DNA of 6,249 nt from Spartobacteria bacterium (GCA_021324035.1 JAJPJU010000368.1:1-6249); one strand, 5' to 3'. Shown: positions 1 through 6,249, counted from the stretch's first letter. Translations and numbers: made by a program. The notes: generated by a model from the sequence alone, not told the origin.

Positions 1-1
1 G

Positions 2-319
2 GGTCAAAAATATTCAGACAGCGCTTACAAAGCCGGCCGTTCCGACGCGATGAAGGATGTCAAAGACAACCGGTTGGTCATTGAAGTTTCCGGTCTGCCG
101 GCGCCGTGGTCTGGTGAATACGCAAAATTGCTCGCTGAGAAGTATCACATCCAATTGAAGACGGTCGCGGGATGCATCGTTGACTCAAGGATCGTTGGCC
201 ACGAACGAGGTTATAACGAAATCTCGGTCGCGGAGATCGAGCGCCGGTTCGGCCATGGTTTTCTCGCGAAGACTGCCGAGGACGTGCAGAAGAAATGGCA
301 GCAAGCTCATAAGAATTAA
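2..319 (+). CDS. Hypothetical protein, C-terminal part (5' end outside window)
   Basis: The frame is open from the first complete codon at base 2 to the TAA at 317-319, giving 105 visible residues. An ATG lies at 50, but it has no Shine-Dalgarno ahead of it and the 16 codons upstream read as normal protein (Tyr, Ser, Asp, Lys, Gly, Arg), so the gene most likely starts outside the window. The visible part is soluble, mixed alpha/beta, with one Cys. Conserved-looking blocks are GLPAPW, then a Tyr/Leu-rich helix, AGCIV, GYNE, and a closing helix AEIERRFG, followed by a Lys/Gln-rich charged tail. I faintly recall small uncharacterised bacterial proteins with this GLPxPW...AGCxV...GYNE pattern, but know no function for them. 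It leads a run of four small co-directional genes; the next starts 36 bases after its stop. That it is a real gene is fairly safe; its role is unknown. Confidence 0.7.
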   Translation, partial: GQKYSDSAYKAGRSDAMKDVKDNRLVIEVSGLPAPWSGEYAKLLAEKYHIQLKTVAGCIVDSRIVGHERGYNEISVAEIERRFGHGFLAKTAEDVQKKWQQAHKN

Positions 320-355
320 CTGAAACATTCGTCCGCCCGCTCACGAATCTTTGAT

Positions 356-730
356 ATGAGGCTGCTATGTCTGACGGCGTTGTTGGTTGCGGCGTTTTGG
401 GCGCGGGCCGATGAACAGAAGAATTCGTTTTATCCGCCGGCGTTTGCTTCACGGGAGGCGGCGGAAGAATCCACGCAGCATTTGTTCGCCGGTGGTGACG
501 TCGACGTGTTGCACGTCGGGAACAAGAACGTTCTGATTTACATCGTCCACGGTTCGGGCGTTCCCGATATCGGTATAGCCGCGTATTTTTCCAAAAATGG
601 CGCGTGGGGATTTGCGAAGTCAATTTGGCCGTCTCCGGGCGAATTCCACAAAGTAATCGTTTCCGGGAACGAAATTGTCGTTGTTGGCGAACGGTCTAAA
701 AAGCAGTGGCCATTTTTAAAAGTCGACTGA
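356..730 (+). CDS. Small secreted protein of unknown function (signal peptide)
   Basis: This encodes 124 residues. Residues 1-18 form a classic Sec signal peptide: a short basic start (MR), a hydrophobic core LLCLTALLVAAF, and an ARA-DE cleavage site, so the mature protein of about 106 residues should be periplasmic or extracellular. The only Cys (residue 5) is inside the signal, not in a lipobox, so it is not a lipoprotein. The mature part has an acidic helix (about 32-44), then alternating hydrophobic and Gly stretches (VDVLHVG, VLIYIVHGSG, VIVSGNEIVVVGE) suggesting a small beta-rich fold. I recognise no family. The ATG at 356 is chosen because it places the signal peptide at the N-terminus; no Shine-Dalgarno is visible in the 36-base gap before it. 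The signal peptide argues that this frame is coding; the long opposite-strand frame over 78-623 is best read as a shadow. Confidence 0.7.
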   Translation: MRLLCLTALLVAAFWARADEQKNSFYPPAFASREAAEESTQHLFAGGDVDVLHVGNKNVLIYIVHGSGVPDIGIAAYFSKNGAWGFAKSIWPSPGEFHKVIVSGNEIVVVGERSKKQWPFLKVD

Positions 731-748
731 TCGTTCCTCAGCCTAATC

Positions 749-1186
749 GTGTTTACCGCACTTCTAACGCTCATCGTCGTCGGCGCGCTTTTTCTGGTTT
801 CTCAGTTCTTTGCCGAAGGCGTAGTCAAGCCCTACATCGAGTATCGGAAGGTTTTGGCTGAGATTTCGTACACTCTGATTTATTTCGCGCACATCATTAT
901 CAGCGAGCCGGCAAGCTGGAAACGCGATGAGCAGGCCGAGATTTCGGAAAGACTTCGCCAGCTTTCCGCGCGATTGCGTTCAGCGATCACCGCGCTGCCA
1001 TTTCATGAACTAATGCGGTTGTTCCGGCTGATTCCTTCCCAAGACCGGATCTACGATGCGGCTGCGCGCCTGCTCCGGATGTCCAATCTCTTGCGCGAGA
1101 CGGAACACAAACGGCACGACGAGATTCGTCAGGACATGGCGGCGATTGGTTCGGTTTTGCAGATCGACGTGGCGAGAGAGAAGTAA
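749..1186 (+). CDS. Membrane-anchored helical protein of unknown function
   Basis: This encodes 145 residues. The start is GTG at 749: the in-frame TGA ending the previous gene is at 728-730, no ATG lies between, and starting at GTG puts an uninterrupted hydrophobic segment (about residues 2-21) at the N-terminus. That segment has no convincing signal-peptidase site and is followed by VKPYIEYRK, so it looks like a membrane anchor. A second apolar stretch (about 38-52, SYTLIYFAHIII) could be a second membrane helix or a buried amphipathic one. The rest (55-145) is strongly charged and helical, rich in Arg, Glu and Leu, with heptad-like spacing in SERLRQLSARLRSAI. I recognise no family. The gap to the previous gene is 18 bases with no obvious Shine-Dalgarno, so translation may rely on coupling. 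Reality of the gene is likely; function is unknown. Confidence 0.65.
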   Translation: MFTALLTLIVVGALFLVSQFFAEGVVKPYIEYRKVLAEISYTLIYFAHIIISEPASWKRDEQAEISERLRQLSARLRSAITALPFHELMRLFRLIPSQDRIYDAAARLLRMSNLLRETEHKRHDEIRQDMAAIGSVLQIDVAREK

Positions 1187-1217
1187 CAAACGCGAAGTGC
1201 TGAATGCTAAAGGCGAA

Positions 1218-1571
1218 ATGAAAAGATTCCTTTTCAACGTATTGACTCTTCTTTTGTCGATGTTCGTTGTCGGCTCAGCGCCCGCGGCACAGCCGAGTTG
1301 GAATCCGGCGGACGCGGTGAACGACGCCGAGAAAGATATCAAGGCGCAGCGCGTTCAATTTTACTGGTCGGGCAGTATCGCGGAGTTTCCGGTCGGTGTG
1401 CCGTTTGACTTTGCCAAACAGTATCCGAAGGCCGACGCAGGCGTCGGTTGCGTGACCAACGACATTCCGTTGCGGGAAAAGCAGGAGAAATACGCCCGTC
1501 TCTACAACGAGAAGATGTACGATTTCGTTTCGAAAAATCCTGAAGTCGGAAAGTTGAAGCCAAAATCCTGA
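1218..1571 (+). CDS. Small secreted protein of unknown function (signal peptide)
   Basis: This encodes 117 residues from ATG 1218 to TGA 1569-1571. The frame is open further upstream, back into the preceding gene, but ATG 1218 gives a textbook signal peptide (MKRF, hydrophobic core VLTLLLSMFVVG, cleavage near APA or PAA at residues 23-24) and has a purine-rich AAAGG at 1209-1213, four bases ahead. An in-frame GTG at 1197 would only add seven residues before the signal. The mature protein (about 93 residues) begins QPSWNPADAVNDAEKD, carries aromatic patches (QFYWSG, VPFDFAKQYP), one Cys (residue 78) and a basic Lys-rich end. A lone Cys means no internal disulfide. I recognise no family. It is the last gene of the plus-strand run and meets the helicase gene tail to tail, with 32 bases between the two stop codons. 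Confidence 0.65.
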   Translation: MKRFLFNVLTLLLSMFVVGSAPAAQPSWNPADAVNDAEKDIKAQRVQFYWSGSIAEFPVGVPFDFAKQYPKADAGVGCVTNDIPLREKQEKYARLYNEKMYDFVSKNPEVGKLKPKS

Positions 1572-1589
1572 AACGCTGAGACGCTGAAA
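1570..1589 (+). repeat. Short 8-base-period direct repeat at gene 3' end
   Basis: ACGCTGA occurs at 1573-1579 and again at 1581-1587, giving the eight-base units GAAACGCT, GAGACGCT, then GAAATAAA. It begins at the last two bases of the secreted-protein stop codon and fills about half of the 32-base gap to the convergent helicase gene. It is too short to exclude chance; a looser echo (gcgaagtgctgaatgcta) lies at 1192-1209 in the gap before the same gene. Confidence 0.35.
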
Positions 1590-1601
1590 TAAAGCGCTTT
1601 A
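1590..1601. repeat. 12-bp perfect palindrome between convergent genes
   Basis: TAAAGCGCTTTA is a perfect palindrome lying just beyond the helicase stop codon, in the gap between the two convergent genes. As RNA it could form only a four-pair hairpin around a GCGC loop, optionally extended by flanking GACG (1580-1583) and CGTC (1602-1605) across a large internal bulge. There is no following U run on either strand, so it does not qualify as a convincing intrinsic terminator. It could be a protein-binding palindrome or chance. Confidence 0.3.
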
Positions 1602-1603
1602 CG

Positions 1604-4600
1604 TCAAAAAAGCTCCAACTGCTTCGGTTTGGCGGGCGGCTTTGGTGCCGGTGCGGCAGCGGCCGGAGAGTCGGCATCTGATTTGATCACAGCCGCGAGA
1701 TCATCCGGCGACAATTTCTCGATTCTTTCCCATTGGTCGGCAAGCTCGTCAGTTTCGTACCGAACGAGCTCGCCTGCGGCGGTCGAGTAAATCGCAGCGG
1801 TCACTTCCATTTTCGTCATTTCGGATACGGCCTTCCAGTAAGCGGACAGCTGTGGGAGATAACGATCGTGCAGTGTTTCGGTGCTGTCGGGCGGCACGCG
1901 ATCCGTTTTCCAGTCGATAATGAGAGACTTTCCGGTCGTCGAATTGAACAACGCGAGGTCAATCACGCCTTCCAGACATCTGCCACCGGTTGGATCGGAC
2001 TCGACCAGGCGCCAGAGGAATGGCATCTCGGCGTGAGCGATCGGATTGTCGCCAATAAGTTTCCGAAAATCATGTGCGCCATCGAGATGGCTGATCAAAA
2101 GCTTCCATTCTCGTGCCGATCTAGCCGGATCCGGCGAAATTTGCCGATGTTGTTCGAAAAGACTCGCGCGGTCGCCCTCGCTGTCGTTCCATTTCAGTCG
2201 CTGGACAAAATCGTGCCACCAAAGTCCGTAACGAAGCGCTGCGCCAGCCGGGCGCGCTATTCGCGGCCCATCGTCAATGAACCGCGCCTCCTCAATCGCG
2301 GCGATTTCGTCCCGGGCGAGTCCGCTAGGGTTGAGCTTGCGAATAAAGAGAGACGAATTTTGAACTGCCGCCTGTATGTCGATCGTTGCCGCGGGCAGCG
2401 GTGCAGTCGTTTTGGCGGAATCGTCCGCCGACGTGGCAGCCTGACGTTCCGCGGTGAGCGCACATGGCTGAGATTCCGTCGCAACCCCGGCGAACGCGCC
2501 GGCGTTAATCGCGCTCTTTTCCGCCTTCAGCCATTTTGTTTGAGACTGGGTGTGAACTTCGTCGCCGCGCTTGGCAAAGAGTTCGTTATCGACAACCAAC
2601 ACCAGGGTGTGGCGGGCGCGAGTCAACGCCACGTAAAGCAAACGCTCCATCTCCTGCCGGCTCTCGCGGTCCAGCATTTCCTCGATTTCCTTGGTCACAT
2701 CGGACTTATCGAGGAGAACGATTGGTTCGTTGTTTTTGCGGTCTTTAATTAAACGCGGATAGCGAAATCCCGCCGGCCAGACTTTGCGGGAGAGAAATGG
2801 AACAATCACCGCCTGCCACTCCGAACCTTTTGCTTTTTGCGACGTAATCAGCTGGATCGCGTCGGTTTGAGATGGGCGAACTTCCCGAGCATCGGCGAAA
2901 TGGGACCGCAAATGCTCCGCAAATTCCGTCAATGTCATGCCTTCGGCCTCGGATGAACCGGCCAGCGCCAGCATCGCGTCGAGTTCACCGTTCAGATCTT
3001 CAAAATCTTCCGGCGGGAGAGATTCAAGGCGCTCACGCAATTCCGTCCGGCGAACAATTTCGTTGATCGCGTCGAACAACGGCAGGGCTTCGATCGAGAG
3101 CCGAATCTTGGCGAGAAGGCTCAATGTTTTAGAAACAACGTCACCGCCATTGGTAAGAGTCTCGATTTGAAAGCGGTCGCCACACCCGTCCGAGAAAACG
3201 GCGAGGTCATGATCGGAGATTCCGAAAAGCTCACGAAGCAGGCCGGCGATCTCGTAGCTGCACCGCGGTTGCGCCATTATTATTAAGAGGGCGGTCGTCC
3301 AGGCGTAAGCGGGACTATCACCTTTAAATTCCTTCTCCGACTGGATTTGGACGTTAAACCCGGCCGCGCGCAGACCCCGCCGCAAGGTTTGAAGCCATTC
3401 CTTACGGGGACAAAGGATCGCGACGTCTCGCCAGGTTCGGGCCCGCAATTTATCGAGGCCATTCTGGCGAAGCCACTCGCCGAGCTGGCGCGCTTCTTCC
3501 GCCGCCTTGCGCGCGTCCGAAACCTTCCCTCGGGGATCGGGGCGAAGATTCGCCGGTTGCAAATTGAAGCGGACGACCTGTCCCGGCAAAACTTCTGGCC
3601 GCGGATTGAGCTCCACAAACGCAACCTGGTTCTCTTCGCTGTTGAGGATGTCGCGGAATGTTTCGTTGACGAATTTCAGTTGCGCGGTGTCGAGCCGGAA
3701 AGTGACCGAGAACTTGAGCGCTTCAGCGGCGCCGGTTTTGACCAGGGTTTCGTGGATCCGCCGGTACTTCGATAGATCGGCCCGATCGCGATAGATCGCT
3801 TGTTGAAAATCGCCCACCATGCAGAAGTGCCCGGACCTTGGACCCTCGCGTTTCGTCTCCAGCCATTCGCCGGTTGCTTCAGGGGGGCGCGTTAGCTCGA
3901 GCAACAGGGAAAATTGTCGCGGATCCGTGTCCTGCGCCTCGTCGAGAATGATGCGAAACGATTTCTCACGGATCTTTCGGCCGATCGTTGGATGCTGAAT
4001 TAATTGCAGCGCGAGAGCGATCTGATCGTCGTAGGTCAAAAGGCCGCGCTCTATGCGGAAGGCGCGATAATCACGCTGGATTTCGGCCGCCACGCAAAGT
4101 GCGGCTTGATTGATCCAGCTTCGCAAAAGGCTGAACGCTTCGCGTTTAATCGGCACAAAATCCTGCGCCTTTGATTCGCAAACTGGCCAGCGAACGAAAC
4201 CCTCGGTGCCCCGCCAGATTTTCTCAACGCGCTCCAACTCTTTTTGATAGGCGGGAATCGTCTGAAGGGTTGGTCCCTTGGCAACGTACCGATAAATCGC
4301 CGTAAAATCGGAATCGGGGCATTTGGCGGCCGGAGGATCGACGAGATTCAAGTCGGCCCGACGCCCGAGCTCCATGAGGGAGCGCGCCTGAACGTGCCGG
4401 AAGAGTTCGCGCCGGTTTTCATCGGAAAGTGAGGATCCAAGCGTCGTCTGTTGTTGAACGAATTGATTCCAAACCTCTTCGTCATCGGTGATAACCTCGA
4501 ACGTGGGAGGCAAACCGAGATGATGCCCGTAGGTTTCGAGCAACCGGACGCAGAAACTATGGATCGTTCCGAAGAAGGTGCGGTTGAACGCCGCCAATAC

Positions 4601-4852
4601 TTCGAGCGGAACGCGGGCCCGTAGGACTTCCGCCCGCGCGCGCTGTTGCATTTCGTCCGCGGCTCGATTGGTGAACGCAACTACCACCAACTGCGGCAAC
4701 CAGTCGCGAGCGTGTGCGCTCTTCGCGATTTCAACGATTCGATCTGTAATCGCGCGCGTTTTACCCGAGCCAGCGGCAGCGACCACGGAAAGGTTTTTGG
4801 TCAGCCCCGAAACGAACTGGTCGCGGTCGGCTTGATCGATCGGCTTGTTCAC
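1604..4852 (-). CDS. addA: AddA-like UvrD-family helicase/nuclease (DNA end-processing subunit)
   Basis: This 1082-residue protein is an ATP-driven 3'-5' DNA translocase fused to a nuclease. Visible superfamily 1A motifs: Walker A AAAGSGKT (25-32, Lys31); Ia VVAFTNRAADEM (57-68); FGTIHSF (94-100); Walker B DEAQD (304-308); III GDFQQAIYRDR (347-357); IV VTFR (383-386); V TSQKAKGSEW (670-679); VI LLYVALTRAR (738-747, Arg745 and Arg747). A low-complexity linker (about 780-830) leads to a RecB-type PD-(D/E)XK domain with His880, Glu942, GVIDL (Asp965), DWK (Asp980, Lys982) and QLxxY (Gln1001, Tyr1005), all intact, so it should be active. It is somewhat shorter than typical AddA (about 1150-1250). 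The GTG start overlaps the upstream nuclease gene stop by four bases. Family knowledge: AddA pairs with AddB to unwind and resect double-strand breaks for RecA loading. The N-terminus and motif V are atypical, and the C-terminus ends in QLELF after a Pro/Ala/Lys tail. Helicase-nuclease identity is near certain; the exact name addA is inferred from layout and partner. Confidence 0.93.
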   Translation of the reverse strand: MNKPIDQADRDQFVSGLTKNLSVVAAAGSGKTRAITDRIVEIAKSAHARDWLPQLVVVAFTNRAADEMQQRARAEVLRARVPLEVLAAFNRTFFGTIHSFCVRLLETYGHHLGLPPTFEVITDDEEVWNQFVQQQTTLGSSLSDENRRELFRHVQARSLMELGRRADLNLVDPPAAKCPDSDFTAIYRYVAKGPTLQTIPAYQKELERVEKIWRGTEGFVRWPVCESKAQDFVPIKREAFSLLRSWINQAALCVAAEIQRDYRAFRIERGLLTYDDQIALALQLIQHPTIGRKIREKSFRIILDEAQDTDPRQFSLLLELTRPPEATGEWLETKREGPRSGHFCMVGDFQQAIYRDRADLSKYRRIHETLVKTGAAEALKFSVTFRLDTAQLKFVNETFRDILNSEENQVAFVELNPRPEVLPGQVVRFNLQPANLRPDPRGKVSDARKAAEEARQLGEWLRQNGLDKLRARTWRDVAILCPRKEWLQTLRRGLRAAGFNVQIQSEKEFKGDSPAYAWTTALLIIMAQPRCSYEIAGLLRELFGISDHDLAVFSDGCGDRFQIETLTNGGDVVSKTLSLLAKIRLSIEALPLFDAINEIVRRTELRERLESLPPEDFEDLNGELDAMLALAGSSEAEGMTLTEFAEHLRSHFADAREVRPSQTDAIQLITSQKAKGSEWQAVIVPFLSRKVWPAGFRYPRLIKDRKNNEPIVLLDKSDVTKEIEEMLDRESRQEMERLLYVALTRARHTLVLVVDNELFAKRGDEVHTQSQTKWLKAEKSAINAGAFAGVATESQPCALTAERQAATSADDSAKTTAPLPAATIDIQAAVQNSSLFIRKLNPSGLARDEIAAIEEARFIDDGPRIARPAGAALRYGLWWHDFVQRLKWNDSEGDRASLFEQHRQISPDPARSAREWKLLISHLDGAHDFRKLIGDNPIAHAEMPFLWRLVESDPTGGRCLEGVIDLALFNSTTGKSLIIDWKTDRVPPDSTETLHDRYLPQLSAYWKAVSEMTKMEVTAAIYSTAAGELVRYETDELADQWERIEKLSPDDLAAVIKSDADSPAAAAPAPKPPAKPKQLELF
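1607..1681 (-). other. Pro/Ala-rich tail ending in a putative beta-clamp-binding motif
   Basis: This covers residues 1058-1082 of the AddA-like protein. Residues 1058-1077 are low complexity (Ala, Pro, Lys with two Asp) and probably disordered; the last five residues, QLELF at 1607-1621, match the QL(S/D)LF-type pentapeptide that binds the hydrophobic pocket of the DnaN sliding clamp. A C-terminal pentapeptide on a flexible tether is the usual arrangement for such motifs in clamp partners. Clamp binding is an inference from the peptide and its placement. Confidence 0.5.
4849..4852 (-). other. GTGA stop/start overlap coupling addB-like and addA-like genes
   Basis: On the minus strand the GTG start of the helicase gene (4852-4850) shares two bases with the TGA stop of the nuclease gene (4851-4849). 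This four-base overlap is a typical translational-coupling junction and implies one mRNA and near-equal output of two subunits, as expected for a heterodimer. The promoter must lie beyond the right edge of the window. Confidence 0.85.
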
Positions 4853-6249
4853 CAGCCCTCCTCGTCATCAGCAAATGCCGGGTGGGTCAGCACCCATTTT
4901 TCGTCCAGGAACTCTTTGTCGATGGGCAGCGTGGCCAGTGGGTAATCGGGACTGAAACTGAACTCGTTTCGAATGGCGCCGCGCAAACCGAACACGCCGG
5001 CTTCCTGCATTTGGAACAGCTCATTCCAGAAATCGGCGAACTCGGTGAGGGCATCAATCTTCAATTGCGCTCGATCGAGGTCAGTTCGAAGCGAGAGAAT
5101 ACTGAGATCCACACCGGCTGCGCCAAGCTCGCGGGCGGCGAGTCCGTAAAGTCCAAGCTGGATGGCGTCGCCCCGGATGAGTTTTCTTCGAAGATTTGCG
5201 ACGCGCAGCTCGGGCGTTTTTCCAGATAGGGCCAGCGACCTCACGTTTCCGGTTTTGTAATCAACGATCCACAGATCGGCGCCGCTGAGATCTGCGCCGT
5301 CGGGCGATTTTTGAGCGAGAATCAAATCGATTCGCCCTCGGACGCGAATTTTGTTCGCGTCATTTAGCGAAACCGTCTGGTCCGAATTCAAATTCCATTC
5401 CGCCGCCATTTTCGACCAGCCTTCTGCTTCGGCGAGTTTGCTGGCGAGGCATTCGGTCAACGCGAACGCGTTCGCCCAGCCGGACATCCACCAGTCGGGG
5501 ATGGCGCGTGCGGCTTTCGCGCACAAATCGGCAACCATTTCCCGAAATCTGGTCGCGGCTCGCGAAATGCGATCGTTGATCTGCGCGGGCCCGGGGAAAT
5601 CGACAAAAACGTTTTTTTGTTCTGAGTTCGCGATTTGGGCGAGCCAATCGTGGACCCACGTCCCCGTTGCCACGTTCCATTGGTTGAGGTCCGGCTCTTC
5701 GTTTTCGACGCCGAGATATTTTTTCAGCCAAATGAGCGCCGGCGTTTTGACAACCTTGTCCCATTCGGTTGTGCGCAGAGTGATTTCGCGCTCGATACCT
5801 TCGCGCAATGCAAACTCGTATTCGCCGAATTTCACGTCGGCCTTGCGCCGTTCGTCGTAAGCCGTTCGAGTTCGAGCAATTTCGCGATTCTTCGAGTGAA
5901 CGGATTCGCCCGGCTCTTGCGCACCCAGCCACGCTTGCGTTTGCTCCCGCAATGTCGTCATCGTTTGCTGCGACAATGGCGCTTTCTCAGCTGCGAAATA
6001 GATCTGGCTGAAAAGCTCGCTCGGATTCCACAAGCGTTCGGGTGCGGATTCCCGGTGCAAACTTGCAGTAATGGCGAGGCCGTGCTCCACGGATTCAATC
6101 GCAGCTCCAAACTGTCGAAGGGCAATGTTGCGCTCGTCCTGGGCGCCGAGCAGGAAAGTCTTCCCTTTTTCGAGCACAGAATGCCCTTCGCCTTGCTGCC
6201 CACGACGAGTCGCGCGCGCATTAAGTTCTGCGATTTGGTCGTCAGGCAA
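4849..6249 (-). CDS. addB: AddB-like PD-(D/E)XK nuclease, C-terminal part (5' end outside window)
   Basis: The frame is open from the right edge to TGA at 4851-4849, giving 466 residues. The first visible codon is TTG, but the sequence reads as the middle of a larger protein; AddB proteins are about 1000 residues, so probably half is missing. Roughly residues 1-150 fit the tail of the helicase-like region. The rest is a RecB-type nuclease: WDKVVKTPALIWLKKYLG (163-180) matches the segment that opens the domain, then GTWVHDWL (His200), Glu284, GRIDLI (Asp308), VDYKTG (Asp330, Lys332) and QLGLY (Gln364, Tyr368). The active site looks complete. Position 169 is Thr where iron-sulfur AddB has Cys, and no cysteines follow the QLxxY motif; only Cys243 and Cys266 are visible. 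By family knowledge AddB scans for Chi with its helicase-like part and cuts the 5' strand. The addB-addA order and overlap support the call. A generic PD-(D/E)XK nuclease family name would also be fair. Confidence 0.85.
   Translation of the reverse strand: MPDDQIAELNARATRRGQQGEGHSVLEKGKTFLLGAQDERNIALRQFGAAIESVEHGLAITASLHRESAPERLWNPSELFSQIYFAAEKAPLSQQTMTTLREQTQAWLGAQEPGESVHSKNREIARTRTAYDERRKADVKFGEYEFALREGIEREITLRTTEWDKVVKTPALIWLKKYLGVENEEPDLNQWNVATGTWVHDWLAQIANSEQKNVFVDFPGPAQINDRISRAATRFREMVADLCAKAARAIPDWWMSGWANAFALTECLASKLAEAEGWSKMAAEWNLNSDQTVSLNDANKIRVRGRIDLILAQKSPDGADLSGADLWIVDYKTGNVRSLALSGKTPELRVANLRRKLIRGDAIQLGLYGLAARELGAAGVDLSILSLRTDLDRAQLKIDALTEFADFWNELFQMQEAGVFGLRGAIRNEFSFSPDYPLATLPIDKEFLDEKWVLTHPAFADDEEGW
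4857..4862 (-). promoter_or_regulatory. Shine-Dalgarno deciding the helicase GTG start
   Basis: The minus strand reads AGGAGG here, four bases ahead of the GTG at 4852-4850. It lies inside the last codons of the AddB-like gene (Glu-Glu-Gly region). It is a perfect anti-16S match, whereas the plus-strand genes show weak or no such sites. It supports GTG as the true start and a re-initiation mode of translation. Confidence 0.75.

Noticed and set aside
78..623. A 181-codon open frame on the minus strand
   Set aside because: It is extremely Arg/Ser/Pro-rich and runs opposite two plus-strand genes, one of which begins with a clear signal peptide.
1056..1217. Upstream extension of the second secreted protein, back to an ATG at 1056
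   Set aside because: It would overlap the preceding membrane-protein gene and bury the signal peptide internally; ATG 1218 with AAAGG ahead fits better.
1204..1221. A five-codon leader frame ending in an ATGA overlap with the secreted-protein start
   Set aside because: It has no ribosome site of its own and is short enough to arise by chance.
1596..1613. Possible terminator hairpin GCTTT ... AAAGC
   Set aside because: It has only five pairs, mostly A-T, no U tract after it, and it runs into the helicase stop and last codons.
1733..2752. A 339-codon open frame on the plus strand
   Set aside because: It lies wholly opposite the helicase gene, whose motifs V and VI and nuclease motifs are unmistakable in the minus-strand frame. 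The plus-strand translation is Arg/Cys-rich with no domain or signal, as expected of a GC-rich shadow.
5351..5860. A 169-codon open frame on the plus strand
   Set aside because: It is opposite the AddB-like gene, over the part carrying its His200 and Glu284. The translation is Ser/Arg-rich with no recognisable feature.
1604..6249. The helicase and nuclease pair as a novel anti-phage defence system
   Set aside because: Gene order, overlap, and the SF1 helicase plus two RecB-type nuclease cores fit housekeeping AddAB. No sensor, toxin or other defence-type gene lies alongside within the window.
6247..6249. TTG at the right edge as the true start of the AddB-like gene
   Set aside because: It is simply the first in-window codon; the protein would lack the N-terminal half expected for AddB and begins mid-domain.

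Overview
The window is a protein-coding bacterial fragment of roughly 55% G+C, with two converging gene blocks and almost no intergenic DNA. I see no rRNA, tRNA, CRISPR array, transposase or phage gene. The organism cannot be fixed from the sequence. The style of the recombination genes (an AddB-like nuclease with no Fe-S cysteines, an AddA-like helicase with a shortened layout) and the small secreted unknowns remind me of soil Verrucomicrobiota, but this is recollection, not a search result.

Left block, plus strand (about 1-1571): four small unrecognised genes in a row, separated by 36, 18 and 31 bases. The first is cut by the window edge and keeps only its C-terminal 105 residues. The second and fourth encode short proteins with clear Sec-type signal peptides. 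The third starts at GTG and encodes a membrane-anchored, mostly helical protein. The spacing would allow one transcript, but no shared function can be read from them.

Right block, minus strand (6249 down to 1604): two large genes in the order addB-like then addA-like, joined by a GTGA stop/start overlap with a perfect Shine-Dalgarno just ahead. The upstream one is cut by the right edge; its visible 466 residues carry a complete RecB-type PD-(D/E)XK nuclease core. The downstream one is complete (1082 residues): a UvrD/RecB-type superfamily 1 helicase followed by a second complete RecB-type nuclease domain. Together they look like a two-nuclease AddAB (RexAB) complex, which processes double-strand DNA ends for RecA-dependent repair and degrades foreign linear DNA.

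The most interesting points are in this pair. The AddA-like protein ends in a Pro/Ala/Lys-rich tail whose last five residues, QLELF, match the consensus peptide that docks proteins onto the beta sliding clamp. The AddB-like protein keeps its catalytic residues but has Thr where the first Fe-S cysteine normally sits and lacks the C-terminal cysteine cluster. Helicase motif V of the AddA-like protein is also atypical. I see no wholly new system; these are unusual variants of a known repair machine next to four unknown small genes.
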